Source: Sphingobacteriaceae bacterium
GTDB taxonomy: Bacteria; Bacteroidota; Bacteroidia; Sphingobacteriales; Sphingobacteriaceae
Length of the DNA stretch: 64,000 nucleotides
Direction: 5' to 3'
Assembly (NCBI GenBank): GCA_017745075.1
Contig: JAGIAD010000001.1
Span: 561,291 to 625,290 of the forward strand
Below the pieces are notes generated by a model that saw only the letters and a program-made list of their open reading frames with translations, was not told the origin of the DNA and searched no databases. A program made the position numbers and the translations under genes. Below, piece after piece: positions 27,579 through 36,928 of this stretch (the stretch's first letter is position 1; every line of letters starts with the position of its first letter).

Positions 27579-27619
27579 GATCAAAAACAAGCAAAGGATT
27601 CCTTAAAACTTAAGAAAAA

Positions 27620-27653
27620 CCTCCCAGACCTAAAAGTCGGGAGGCTTTTTTTT
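27620..27653 (+). terminator. Terminator of M57 copy 2
   Basis: CCTCCC / GGGAGG hairpin with nine T, duplicated with the gene. Confidence 0.9.
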
Positions 27654-27711
27654 TAAAGAGAAAAGCGAAGCTAACAAAGAACAAGTGCTTAATAATGTTG
27701 ATTTTTGATAT

Positions 27712-28231
27712 TGGAGCGCAATCCTTTTGCAAAACAGATAGCTCCCTCCCATTTTACGCTTATACGCTTCACTACCTCTTACCTCGTTGCTGCAGGGTAA
27801 TGCTCAATGTCATTATTTAAGGGTTTTTAACCACAGATATACACCGATAAACACGGATTTTTATATCTGTGTGCATCCTTTTTATCTGTGGTTGAATTAT
27901 TCCTACACGGTCGAGAGCTTCCGAAAACTTATGGTGAGACTCTAACCGATAGTATCAGGTTTTATGGTACTTGGGAACACGAACGATGACAACGGGGGTA
28001 AGTAGATTTATTATTTGGAGCGCAGGGGCTGTATTGTACACTAAATTCCCTCCCGTTTTAAGCTTATACGCTTTCCCGAAAGTTCGGGATACCTCGTTGT
28101 TGCAGGGTAACGCTTCAACCGTGGCTAAGTGGCCAGGACAGTATTTCATTTTTAGGGTTACAGGGCTGCCCATTTGAACCCCGCCTGATAGCTCAGATTT
28201 AAACGAACATTATATTTAAGAAAATTCCAGA
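27712..28231. repeat. Repeat-rich spacer of the right unit
   Basis: It contains, in order, a GAGCGCA-type element, the CCACAGAT palindrome (27827-27895), GGTACTTGGGAACACGAAC and a second GAGCGCA-type element ending GGCTAAGTGGCCAGG. Short open frames here repeat those of the left unit and are rejected as genes. Confidence 0.65.
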
Positions 28232-28469
28232 TAAATGGTTCGTGAGCACACCAACCCCGACGGAGGAAAGAAAAAACTTGGCAATTGAACGGTTTACATT
28301 TGAAACACAAGCCCAACTTAAACAAACCTGATAGCGCCAAATAGCTCCCGATTTAATATAAATATTGTATTCAAGACAAATTCAAATCGGGACTATAGGC
28401 AATAGCAGGGCTAAAATACCCGAAGAACCACCGGAACCTGCTTTCCAAAAAAATAGAACTAAAGAAAAA
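28232..28469. repeat. ~230-bp intergenic repeat R, copy 3
   Basis: Contains GCAATTGAACGGTTTACATT, CAAACCTGATAGCGCCAAAT, CCCGATTT...AAATCGGG and GGCAATAGCAGGGCTAAAAT in the same order as copies 1 and 2. Confidence 0.8.
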
Positions 28470-28697
28470 ATGGCCGCAAGGGCAAACAACTACGCCAGAG
28501 GAAAGGAAAAACTTGGCAATTGAACGGTCTACATTTGAAACACAAGCCCAACTTAAACAAACCTGATAGCGCCAAATAGCTCCCGATTTAATACAAAATT
28601 GTATTCAAGACAAATTCAAATCGGGACTATAGGCAATAGAAGGGCTAAAATAACCGAAAAGCCACCGGAACCTGCTTTCAAAAAAATAAGAATTAAA
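28470..28697. repeat. ~230-bp intergenic repeat R, copy 4
   Basis: Same block order. It ends AAAAATAAGAATTAAAA, the right boundary of the tandem duplication; the sequence after this point is unique. Confidence 0.8.
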
Positions 28698-28795
28698 AAA
28701 AATGGGCCATGAAGACAAACAACCACGACGAGAAATAGAACTTTTAAATAACATTACCTGCTGAAGCACAAAATCAAATTAAAATAAAATGCAAT

Positions 28796-28823
28796 AAAAA
28801 ATGGCCTATGTTTCCATAGGCCA
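28796..28823 (-). terminator. Terminator of the S9 peptidase gene
   Basis: The stem TGGCCTATG / CATAGGCCA is followed by six T on the minus strand. Confidence 0.8.
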
Positions 28824-28942
28824 GTATTAGAATTTAAAGCAGCTGATAAGGACACGAAGCAAGGTTATCCGTTTTTACCAACATATATTAAGTACAGATG
28901 CCAATCCTGATCTTTACTCATCTTTTCGTATGTACTTAGTAA

Positions 28943-31453
28943 TTACTTGCCGTTCTGCTCAATGTCGCGGTCCATTTCTACCAGATCTACATCACCCGGT
29001 TCTGAAAAATCACCAATTAAATATTTATTAAAATGATCGGCCAATTTCCAGAAAGCATATTCTGTCATATCACCAAAACCATGGCGCTGACCTGGAATAA
29101 TCAGGAAATCGAAACGCTTGCCAGCTTTCATTAACGCATTAGCAACCCTGATCGAGTTTGCCGGATGCACATTATTATCTACATCTCCATGCATCAATAA
29201 CAAATGTCCCTTAAGATTTTTTGCCAAATCAGGGTTCTTGTCAATGCTGTATTTAAATGAAGTATCGCCTTTTAAAGAAACGATTTCTTTTACGCCATGA
29301 TGTTTCTCACTCCACCAGCGGTTATAAATGCTATTATCGTGGTTCCCCGCGTTCGAAACGGCAGCTTTAAAGAAATCGGGATAAACCAGCATGGCTGCTG
29401 TTGACATAAAACCACCTCCTGAGTGACCTGTAATACCAACCTTAGATTCGTCTATGTAGGAGTATTTGGCCGCCAATTGCTCTACAGCAGTTTTTTTATC
29501 AGCCAATCCGTAATCGCGCAGATTGCCATAACCATAAGTATGATACCATTTAGAACGCGAAGGATTACCGCCACGGTTACCCACAGTAATTACAATATAC
29601 CCGAATTGTGCCAAACGATCGGTACGGTCCATACTTTTGCTGAACGCTTTATTTACCGCCTCTGTTTGCGGACCCGGATACACGTACTCTATAACCGGGT
29701 ATTTTTTGTTAGGATCAAAATCGAAAGGCTTATACATTACACCATATAAATCGGTAATGCCATCATCTGCTTTTACTTTAAATGGTTCCGGAAACTTATA
29801 TCCGGCTGCCATCAGCAAGGAAAGATCTGTTGTTTCCAGGTCCATTACCTTTTTACCGTTACCATCATACAAAGTGGCTTTTGGTGCTGTATTTACCCGC
29901 GAATAATTATCAACAAAGAATGTATTGTTATCGTTCATGTTGGCCAAATGGTCGAAATCGCCGGCGTTTAGCAATTTTAAGTTGGAACCATCGAAATTGA
30001 TGCTATATAAATGCAGGTAATAAGGATCTTCTTTGCCCTCACGTCCGTTAGCCGTAAAATAAAGTACGCGTTTTTTCTCGTCAATATTTACAATGTTTTC
30101 GCAATGGAATGCACCTTTGGTAATCTGGTTTTTCAATTTACCATTTTCATCAAAAAGATAAAAATGTGCCCAACCATCGCGTTCGCTCCAGTGGATCAGT
30201 TCTTTGCCGTCGTTTACCAAACCCGGACGGTTAACTTCAACGTAAGTATTAAAACGCTCGTCGATTAATGGAGTAACTTTTCCGGTGGCTATATCAACAG
30301 TACCGATATCAATACGTTTTAAATCGCGGCTGGTACGCGAAAAATAAAAACGGTTATTGTTACCCAACCATATTGACGGACGGAATTCGTTATCACGGTC
30401 TTTATTTAATGAAGGTTTGCTCCAAACTGAAACACTTTGATCTTTAAACGCGGCAACATTGAGTTTTTTAAAAGATTTAGCAGCAAAATCAAATAACAGC
30501 ACTTCATCTTGTGGTGCTTCGGCCTCTCCTGGCATCTGGTATTTATAAGTTTCTAAGGTTGGGCGGCCAGGTGTAACGCTGTTGATTACCCAAAGGTCTT
30601 TCACCTTACGCGAATCAGTCCTGTCTAATACAAAATACTTTGAATTTGGCGACCAAAGGACATAAGCGCCGCGACGCTTTTTATTATTTTTTTCGTTTTC
30701 TACATTGTTTTCTCCGTCGCCGTCACTTCCGTAAGAATAAAACTTAACGCCATCTTTGGTTAACTGGTGCTCCACAATGGTACTGTCATCTTCATTTTTC
30801 ACCGCTTTTTTGTAATTATCCTTATCCATCCAATAAAGGTTATAATTGCGTGAGAAGATAATGGCCGACGAATCAGGCGCTACTGAACCCCAGGCTGGCT
30901 TTGGTTTTGGTTTGCTGAAATTTGGTATTTCTGTCAGCTTTGCAGTAGCCAGTTCATATTTGAAAGAGTATATTTTTTTCTGCATAGAATCTGCAGCTTT
31001 TTTGTCTTTACGATCTTTTTTCAGCTCATCAACAGTGCTTTTGATTTCAAAAGAAATGCTTTTTTCATCTGCAGTGAATTTTAGGTTTTCGAGTGGTAAA
31101 TGTTCTGCATCAAATGGATCGCGCACAATCAGCGTAATATCGGCAGCCAGTTTGGAATTGTCGAACATTACTTTTTTGCTTTTCGACACCGGATCTACCA
31201 GGTACCAGAATTTTCCTTTTGGCGTTTCGAAAGTATACCAGAATCTGTTGCTCAATTTTAGCCAATGTGGATCTACTGCTGTAGAATACACCATTTTCTT
31301 CAGCTTATTTGGCGAAAACCGCGATGCAAGCTGATAATTTGCCTTTGGTTGAGGTTGAATATTTTCAGTTATGGTAAATGTTTTGGTTTGTGCGGCTACA
31401 GTTAAAGATAAAAACTGCGCACACAGCAGGAGTTTATAAAGTTTATTCATCAA
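28943..31453 (-). CDS. S9B dipeptidyl-peptidase IV-like enzyme
   Basis: An 836-residue protein with signal peptide (about 1-21, ending VAAQ), an N-terminal beta-propeller (about 90-570) and a C-terminal alpha/beta-hydrolase domain. The triad is visible: S678 in GHSGGG, D759 in HGDVDNN and H791 in GQRHGF. It releases dipeptides from the N-terminus of peptides, usually with Pro or Ala at position two. It acts in the periplasm or outside. It complements the M28, S8 and M57 peptidases next to it, although these are separate transcription units. Confidence 0.92.
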   Translation of the reverse strand: MMNKLYKLLLCAQFLSLTVAAQTKTFTITENIQPQPKANYQLASRFSPNKLKKMVYSTAVDPHWLKLSNRFWYTFETPKGKFWYLVDPVSKSKKVMFDNSKLAADITLIVRDPFDAEHLPLENLKFTADEKSISFEIKSTVDELKKDRKDKKAADSMQKKIYSFKYELATAKLTEIPNFSKPKPKPAWGSVAPDSSAIIFSRNYNLYWMDKDNYKKAVKNEDDSTIVEHQLTKDGVKFYSYGSDGDGENNVENEKNNKKRRGAYVLWSPNSKYFVLDRTDSRKVKDLWVINSVTPGRPTLETYKYQMPGEAEAPQDEVLLFDFAAKSFKKLNVAAFKDQSVSVWSKPSLNKDRDNEFRPSIWLGNNNRFYFSRTSRDLKRIDIGTVDIATGKVTPLIDERFNTYVEVNRPGLVNDGKELIHWSERDGWAHFYLFDENGKLKNQITKGAFHCENIVNIDEKKRVLYFTANGREGKEDPYYLHLYSINFDGSNLKLLNAGDFDHLANMNDNNTFFVDNYSRVNTAPKATLYDGNGKKVMDLETTDLSLLMAAGYKFPEPFKVKADDGITDLYGVMYKPFDFDPNKKYPVIEYVYPGPQTEAVNKAFSKSMDRTDRLAQFGYIVITVGNRGGNPSRSKWYHTYGYGNLRDYGLADKKTAVEQLAAKYSYIDESKVGITGHSGGGFMSTAAMLVYPDFFKAAVSNAGNHDNSIYNRWWSEKHHGVKEIVSLKGDTSFKYSIDKNPDLAKNLKGHLLLMHGDVDNNVHPANSIRVANALMKAGKRFDFLIIPGQRHGFGDMTEYAFWKLADHFNKYLIGDFSEPGDVDLVEMDRDIEQNGK

Positions 31454-31576
31454 AATTTGTTTGAGCTGCTAAATTATTTAATAAAGCATATTAAATACAT
31501 TTTAATATGTAATAAAAGAGATAGTTAGTGTAAATTATTTACTTAAAATAATTATTAACACTATTTATTTTGATGA

Positions 31577-31605
31577 TTGAATAATTGACGGATTTTATAG
31601 TTTTG
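31577..31605 (+). promoter_or_regulatory. Promoter of the deacetylase pair
   Basis: A TTG at 31577-31579 and an exact TAnnTTTG element (TAGTTTTG, 31598-31605) are separated by 18 bases. Initiation near 31611 gives a very short leader before the ATG at 31624. Confidence 0.5.
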
Positions 31606-31623
31606 TAAACATATATCCTAAAA

Positions 31624-32502
31624 ATGAAATACAGTTTTTTAACCATTATAAGTGCTGGCGCAATTTTATTTACCAGCTGCCAGTCTAAATCACAAACATC
31701 AAATTCTGCGGGTCAGGATTCTACCGTTGAAACAGTTAAAACCGTTGAAAATGCGGGAACATCAGTTGATGTTTCGAAAATAAAAGTTGCCGATGCCAAA
31801 ACCATTCTGGCCCGCAAACAGGTACCTATTTTATGTTATCACCAGGTAAGAAACTGGAAACCGACCGATGGAAAAGTGGGTAAAGATTATATCGTTGAGG
31901 TACAAAACTTTAAAGACCAGATGAAAATGCTGGCTGATAGCGGTTATCACACTATTCTGCCCGACCAGCTTTACGCTTACCTGAATACGGGCGCTGCCCT
32001 GCCGAGCAAGCCGATTATGCTGACTTTTGATGATACCGACATGGACCAGTTTACTATTGTACGCCCTACTCTACAGAAACTGGGCTATAAAGCGGTTTAT
32101 TTCATCATGACCGTTTCTATCGGAAGAAAAGGAAAGTTTGTTGATTATATGACCAAAGAACAGATCAAACAACTTTCTGATGAAGGAAATATTATCGGCA
32201 GCCATACTTACGACCATAAAAACTTTAAAAAATACGCTGGAAAGGATTGGGAAGAACAATTGGATAAGCCAACAAAAAAACTGGAAGAAATTACCGGCAA
32301 AAAAATTACCGAATTTGCTTATCCTTTTGGTTTATGGAATGCAGAAGGTATCCCCGAGCTAAAAAAACGTGGTTTTAGAATGGCTTACCAGTTATCGACC
32401 AAGCGTGATGAAAAAGATCCGTTGTTTACCATCCGCCGGATTATTGCCAGCGGTTACTGGTCGCCAAAAACATTGAGCAACAGCATTAAAAACAGCTTTT
32501 AA
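31624..32502 (+). CDS. Polysaccharide deacetylase lipoprotein, copy 1
   Basis: A 292-residue lipoprotein (leader ends LFTSC, C19). The NodB domain spans about 66-285: YHQ (72-74), metal-binding TFDD (134-137) and SHTYDH with H194 and H198; EFAYPFG replaces the usual RxPY strand. Such enzymes remove N- or O-acetyl groups from peptidoglycan or exopolysaccharide in the envelope. A Ser/Thr/Val-rich linker (20-60) tethers the domain. It is followed after 17 bases by a paralogue, forming a two-gene operon. Confidence 0.88.
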   Translation: MKYSFLTIISAGAILFTSCQSKSQTSNSAGQDSTVETVKTVENAGTSVDVSKIKVADAKTILARKQVPILCYHQVRNWKPTDGKVGKDYIVEVQNFKDQMKMLADSGYHTILPDQLYAYLNTGAALPSKPIMLTFDDTDMDQFTIVRPTLQKLGYKAVYFIMTVSIGRKGKFVDYMTKEQIKQLSDEGNIIGSHTYDHKNFKKYAGKDWEEQLDKPTKKLEEITGKKITEFAYPFGLWNAEGIPELKKRGFRMAYQLSTKRDEKDPLFTIRRIIASGYWSPKTLSNSIKNSF

Positions 32503-32519
32503 AATAAAGACACTACATT

Positions 32520-33386
32520 ATGAAAAATTTACTGCTCTATGGTGCTGTTTTTACGCTACTTTTCACCGCTTGCCAGTCTTCCAAGGCTACGAAAGAAAAA
32601 GCAGCTGTTGTAAATGCTGCTGAAACGGTTAAAACAGATTCTGTAAATGCCAAACCCGCCGATAACAAAACCATTTTAGCGCGCCGGGAGGTACCCGTTC
32701 TGTGTTATCACCAGATCAGGAACAATATTGCCAGCGATAGTAAAAGAGCACATGATGATATTATAGCCCCTGATAAATTCAGGGAGCATATGAAAATGCT
32801 GGCCGATAGTGGTTACCATTCCATTTTACCCGACCAATTATACCAATATTTGGTTTACGGCGCTAAATTGCCCGAAAAACCGATCATGATTACTTTCGAC
32901 GATACAGATGAAGATCAGTTTACTGTTGGAAGCACTACACTCAAAAAATATGGTTTTAAGGGTGTTTATTTTATCATGACAGTATCCATAGGCAGAAAAG
33001 GCCGTATCAATTACATGACGAAAGAGCAAATCAGACAATTATCTGATGAGGGGAATACGATTGCAAGCCATACCTACGATCATAAAAACTTCGCCACTTT
33101 TACCGATGCCGACTGGACTACCCAAATTGATGAACCCACCAAAAAACTGGAACAGATTACCGGAAAAAAAGTAGAATATTTTGCCTTTCCTTACGGAGTT
33201 TTCAAATCATCTACCCTACATAAGTTAAAAGAACATGGCTTTAAGGCTGCATTTATCCTATCAACCGCAAGAGACGAAAATTATCCGCTTTATACCATCA
33301 GGAGAATAATTGACCCGGGAAGATATACCGCCAAAAATCTTTATTACAGCATTAACAAGAGCTTTAATAAAACAAAATCAAATTAG
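32520..33386 (+). CDS. Polysaccharide deacetylase lipoprotein, copy 2
   Basis: A 288-residue paralogue of the preceding gene. C18 is the lipidated Cys (LLFTAC). YHQ, TFDD (125-128) and SHTYDH (H184, H188) are all kept. Core blocks such as HMKMLADSGYHSILPDQLY align without gaps to copy 1, while the linker after the lipid anchor and the C-terminal 40 residues differ. Two surface deacetylases with the same anchor suggests two related glycan targets. Confidence 0.88.
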   Translation: MKNLLLYGAVFTLLFTACQSSKATKEKAAVVNAAETVKTDSVNAKPADNKTILARREVPVLCYHQIRNNIASDSKRAHDDIIAPDKFREHMKMLADSGYHSILPDQLYQYLVYGAKLPEKPIMITFDDTDEDQFTVGSTTLKKYGFKGVYFIMTVSIGRKGRINYMTKEQIRQLSDEGNTIASHTYDHKNFATFTDADWTTQIDEPTKKLEQITGKKVEYFAFPYGVFKSSTLHKLKEHGFKAAFILSTARDENYPLYTIRRIIDPGRYTAKNLYYSINKSFNKTKSN

Positions 33387-33486
33387 GAGGGTTAATTAAA
33401 AGAGCTTAAAGTTGAATATTAAAGGTTGGAAAATTTAAGACTAACATTAAAACCTTTCAACATTAAACGCCTATAATAACAGCCCT

Positions 33487-34653
33487 ATGAAATACTCTTT
33501 TTTCCTATGTCTTTTTGGATTAGCCATACTATCGGCCTGTAACAATCCCAGAAACGGAAATAATAATACCGATAAAACGGATAGCACCACCCATAATAAA
33601 ACAAAACTTACTGAAACTTTTTACAAGAGATTAGAAGGTACCATTGCCGGGAAAAAAGTAGTAGTGCACCTGCAAAAGGTTAATGATGATGTAAGTGGAA
33701 GTTATTATTATGATGGCTCATGGCTTAATCTTTCAACCGACACCCTGATTGGCAAGGATAGCATTTTACTTACTGAATACAGTTATTACGAATCGTACTT
33801 TAAACAAGATTTCAAGTCGCCACATTTAACCTTAAAATGGACCGGAAATGGTTTTAATGGCACTTGGGAAAGCGGTGACAAGGCAAAAAAGTTTCCGATT
33901 GCTTTAACAGAAAAATATCCCGACGGGAGTTATCAGTTTAATGCAGGCATTTACGAAGATTCAGTCAGGGCATTTGTTAATCAGGATAAATCGCCCACAG
34001 CGCAGATCAGCTTTGAGTACCTGGAAAGCAAAAATACTGATGAATATGGCAACTGGTTAAACACCGAGCTTAAAAAAATTTACGGCATAAAATCGCAGCT
34101 GGGCCGCACAATGGGCTTTAAAAGTATTGCTGCTGATTATTTTAAAGATTATAAACAGCAGCTTGCCGAACAATCAAAAAATAGCCGTGGCGATGATTTT
34201 GAAGCCTGGATGAACTACACCAACAACAGCCAGCAATCAGTATGTTATAACGATAATGGTTATGTAGTAATCGATTTCCTGGCTGATGCCTATACCGGTG
34301 GAGCACACGGCAATTACAGCAGTATAATGTATTGTTTGGATGTGAAAAATAAAAAACAACTGGTACTGAGCGACATTGTTAAAATAGATTCGAATACGCT
34401 GCAAGGTATTTTAGAACGCAATCTCCGTAAAGAATACAACATTAAAGCCAACGATGCTTTAAGTACCGTACTTTTTGATGATTTCATTAAACCCAATAAC
34501 AACTTTTATTTTAATGCCAATGGGATTGCTTTTATGTACAATCCTTACGAAGTAGCCAGTTATGCCCAGGGCCAGATTGTTGTATTTATTCCTTATATAG
34601 ATTTAAAGCCTTACCTGGTCCCAGCTTTTGCACAACGGATGAAAATAAAATGA
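33487..34653 (+). CDS. DUF3298-type lipoprotein
   Basis: A 388-residue lipoprotein (leader ends LSAC, C18). The C-terminal half contains the DUF3298/RsiV-like region (YVVIDFLADAYTGGAHGNY, about 258-276, then CLDVKNKKQLVLSDI). The N-terminal half has beta-rich repeats describing a small sandwich. In other bacteria RsiV uses this domain to bind lysozyme, but no anti-sigma part is present here, so only the ligand-binding fold can be inferred. It is about 100 bases after the deacetylases and has no clear terminator between, so it may belong to the same transcript. Confidence 0.75.
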   Translation: MKYSFFLCLFGLAILSACNNPRNGNNNTDKTDSTTHNKTKLTETFYKRLEGTIAGKKVVVHLQKVNDDVSGSYYYDGSWLNLSTDTLIGKDSILLTEYSYYESYFKQDFKSPHLTLKWTGNGFNGTWESGDKAKKFPIALTEKYPDGSYQFNAGIYEDSVRAFVNQDKSPTAQISFEYLESKNTDEYGNWLNTELKKIYGIKSQLGRTMGFKSIAADYFKDYKQQLAEQSKNSRGDDFEAWMNYTNNSQQSVCYNDNGYVVIDFLADAYTGGAHGNYSSIMYCLDVKNKKQLVLSDIVKIDSNTLQGILERNLRKEYNIKANDALSTVLFDDFIKPNNNFYFNANGIAFMYNPYEVASYAQGQIVVFIPYIDLKPYLVPAFAQRMKIK

Positions 34654-35020
34654 GTTGATAGTTACCAAGTTTACAATTGCTTATTAGTGTTGGTTAATCG
34701 GTTAATTGTTTAAATCGATTAACTGTCAATGCGAACTGGAAACTACCTCTGCGTTTATCATTTTAAATCAGCGGGAGATATATTAATCTGATTTTGACAA
34801 TTCATATTCTTTTTGGCAGCTTAAACCAGCTTTTTAATTTGAAGTGATCGTCACCCTGAATTTATTTCAGGGTCTTTCCTGCTAAAAAGATGCTGAAATG
34901 AATTCAGCATGACGAATTGATCTAGTCAAAAGCATTTATGAACAGTTTTTTATTAAATAATTATCGAGTTCATATTGTTAGTTAATCAGTGAACTGTGAA
35001 TACCAACTGCAAACCGTAAA
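34654..35020. other. Intergenic region with a REP-like element
   Basis: 367 bases between convergent genes. 34849-34914 is a palindromic element; the remainder has only short near-repeats (GGTTAATCGGTTAATTG, AGTTAATCAGTGAACTG). No gene is seen. Confidence 0.55.
34849..34914. repeat. Short REP-like element
   Basis: CGTCACCCTGAATTTATTTCAGGG forms one hairpin in part (CCCTGAA / TTCAGGG) and GCTGAAATGAATTCAGC a second; the element ends CATGACG, complementary to its start. Confidence 0.7.
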
Positions 35021-35473
35021 CTATAATATCTCTTTCACCAAATAATCTTTCCCATTAAATTTAAAACTTTCATTTTTCGCTTTGCCGATCAAGAATTTGC
35101 CGATCGGCGAAGCCTGAGATACCGCAAAGAATTTTTGTCCATCGATATTTAATTCCCCGGCACTAATGCTAAGGTAGAAATTACCTTCGGAGGTTAATAC
35201 CACGCTGCCATTTTTAACAAGCAGATCTGATTCTACATTTTCGATCTGCTGCAGGGCAATTTTTTGTTGTCCCGCTTCATAAAGTAATTTATTGTTACGG
35301 TCTATTTCCTGCTGCATCATTTCGCGGGTGGTTTCGTATTTATCGCCAGCACTGCTTTTAGTGTCGTCGTTAGATGCTTGCCGGGCTTGTTGTAGTGAAT
35401 ATTCAATGTTTTCTATCCTGTTTTGGATAAAAGTTAAGCAAAGCTGGTAGAGTTTAGATTTTAAAACAGACAT
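35021..35473 (-). CDS. GreA/GreB-like protein
   Basis: A 150-residue protein from the ATG at 35473; an in-frame start at 35557 adds 28 residues with no family similarity. An N-terminal helical hairpin (about 5-75) includes DTKSSAGDKYETTREMM, and a small C-terminal beta domain ends with SPIGKFLIGKAKNESFKF, the hallmark of the GreA/GreB C-terminal domain. True Gre factors cleave backtracked RNA in RNA polymerase through acidic residues at the hairpin tip; whether this protein does so is unclear. It is cytoplasmic. Confidence 0.7.
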   Translation of the reverse strand: MSVLKSKLYQLCLTFIQNRIENIEYSLQQARQASNDDTKSSAGDKYETTREMMQQEIDRNNKLLYEAGQQKIALQQIENVESDLLVKNGSVVLTSEGNFYLSISAGELNIDGQKFFAVSQASPIGKFLIGKAKNESFKFNGKDYLVKEIL

Positions 35474-35612
35474 TAATGGATGATGTAAGATGGACGATGT
35501 AAAATGTAGAAGGCTCATAGTTTGATAGTCCATAGCATAATGGCCATAAACAATCAAACATGAAGCAAAAATTAGACTCAGAACTAAAGACTCATGACTT
35601 AGGACTGTAGAA

Positions 35613-36188
35613 CTATCCTTCTATCCACCTCACCTTTTCTTCCATTGGAGTCCGGTTTGGTGCCCAGGGTTTTTCGTTATGATACCCCATATAAAATAAC
35701 CCGATGCATTTTTCATTTTCACCAAGACCTAAGAAATCACCTAAATTGTTAATTAATGGAGGCGAACTCCAATATGCTCCAACCTGCAAACTTTCTGCAG
35801 TTAAAGCCATATTTTGAACAGCGCACGAAACCGCAGCCAACTCTTCCCATTCGGGTATTTTACCACTCAATTGCATATTGATGGCAATAATACAATCGGC
35901 CTGACCTGTTTTTTCTGCAAAACTATCATACTTTTTCTGAAGAAACTGCTGTGGAGAAACCAATTCTTTATACAGTTTACCAAGCTCCTCTCCTAATTTG
36001 GCCAGTCCGGCCTTGCGAATGACAACAAAGCGCCAGGGCTGGGTTAGCTTATGTGTTGGTGCGTAATTAGCGGTTTCTAAAATCTGGTTGATGACCTCAA
36101 CCGGAATCTCTTTTTTTATATAGCTGGCAGGAAAAATACTGCGACGTTCTTTTATAACTTTTGAAATGATATTATATGTTGTACTCAT
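35613..36188 (-). CDS. Nitroreductase-family protein
   Basis: A 191-residue FMN-dependent oxidoreductase. Family blocks: RRSIFPASY (16-24), NYAPTHKLTQPWRFVV (about 37-52) and the C-terminal GLFYMGY. It probably works as a dimer in the cytoplasm and reduces nitro compounds or quinones with NAD(P)H. About 140 bases upstream of the GreA-like gene on the same strand; cotranscription is possible. Confidence 0.88.
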   Translation of the reverse strand: MSTTYNIISKVIKERRSIFPASYIKKEIPVEVINQILETANYAPTHKLTQPWRFVVIRKAGLAKLGEELGKLYKELVSPQQFLQKKYDSFAEKTGQADCIIAINMQLSGKIPEWEELAAVSCAVQNMALTAESLQVGAYWSSPPLINNLGDFLGLGENEKCIGLFYMGYHNEKPWAPNRTPMEEKVRWIEG

Positions 36189-36270
36189 AGGTACAAAAAT
36201 AGAGTTTTACAGGGGTTGTAAAGTTGAAACTGCGTAAATATTTAAACTGATACAGTTAATAAATTGCCCA

Positions 36271-36903
36271 TTATTTTTCTCGATCGATGAGCTCGCCTTT
36301 AACGAAATTGACATGAGAAGCAATTACTGATCCATCTTTTTGAACACTATACATTGTCCAATCTCCCTCTTGCTTTCCGTTTTGATAATTACCTTCCATA
36401 ATCATTTTACCTTTCTCAAAAAATTGCCATTTCCCCTCTTCCTTATCATCTTTCATTTCACCAATTGCTTTCAGGGAGTTATTTTCATACCATTTATTTC
36501 CTTTTCTTTTAATTGAATTTAGCATAGAAAACTCTGCACTTGTATTTTTAGCCAAGCCACTATGCATGCAGATATCTGTCTTTAAATCATGGTCGCCATT
36601 TTGGTTAGCGAAAATCAAAAATTCCTCTCCCAGATTGCCATTAATACCACACATACCATTGCCTGCATTTGTAGAAATTGTTATAGTTGTATTATTTCCA
36701 ACTCCTTTATACCGCTTATAAATTTTAAAAGTTACTTTGTCTGTATTTGTGTTTTCATGCTTAATAGCTATAATTTTACCAGCAAAAATTACTTCGTTAC
36801 GGATAAATAACATAAAGTTTGGCTTAGCCATTACACAAGAACACGCGTAAGCATAGTTTATACAAATTGCCAGTACAATAAAGGAAGTTATAAATTTCTT
36901 CAT
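36271..36903 (-). CDS. Secreted NTR/TIMP-like protein with C-terminal MORN-type repeats
   Basis: A 210-residue protein. Cleavage of the signal peptide after AYA would leave CSC (C21, C23) as the mature N-terminus, the arrangement seen in TIMP/netrin-like (NTR) domains; further Cys are at GMCG and DICMHS. The NTR-like part covers about 21-125. The C-terminal region (about 150-205) has MORN-like units, GKWQFFEKGKMIMEGNY and GKQEGDWTMYS. It would act in the periplasm or outside. The ligand is unknown. Such N-terminal CxC domains can bind metalloenzymes, but this is only an analogy. Confidence 0.65.
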   Translation of the reverse strand: MKKFITSFIVLAICINYAYACSCVMAKPNFMLFIRNEVIFAGKIIAIKHENTNTDKVTFKIYKRYKGVGNNTTITISTNAGNGMCGINGNLGEEFLIFANQNGDHDLKTDICMHSGLAKNTSAEFSMLNSIKRKGNKWYENNSLKAIGEMKDDKEEGKWQFFEKGKMIMEGNYQNGKQEGDWTMYSVQKDGSVIASHVNFVKGELIDREK

Positions 36904-36928
36904 ATTTGTTTTCTATCCTGATGCAGGA

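Larger units (their letters stand above)
26498..28697. repeat. Tandem duplication, right unit (~2.2 kb)
   Basis: The right copy of the unit at 24206-26497; the M57 genes lie exactly 2293 bases apart. It lacks the ~200-base insert at 25585-25800 and has about 80 different bases near 28165-28240. Confidence 0.85.

Noticed and set aside
30846..31334. 162-codon plus-strand frame opposite the S9 peptidase gene
   Set aside because: Antisense shadow; Ser/Phe-rich composition arises from the reverse reading of Lys/Glu-rich codons.
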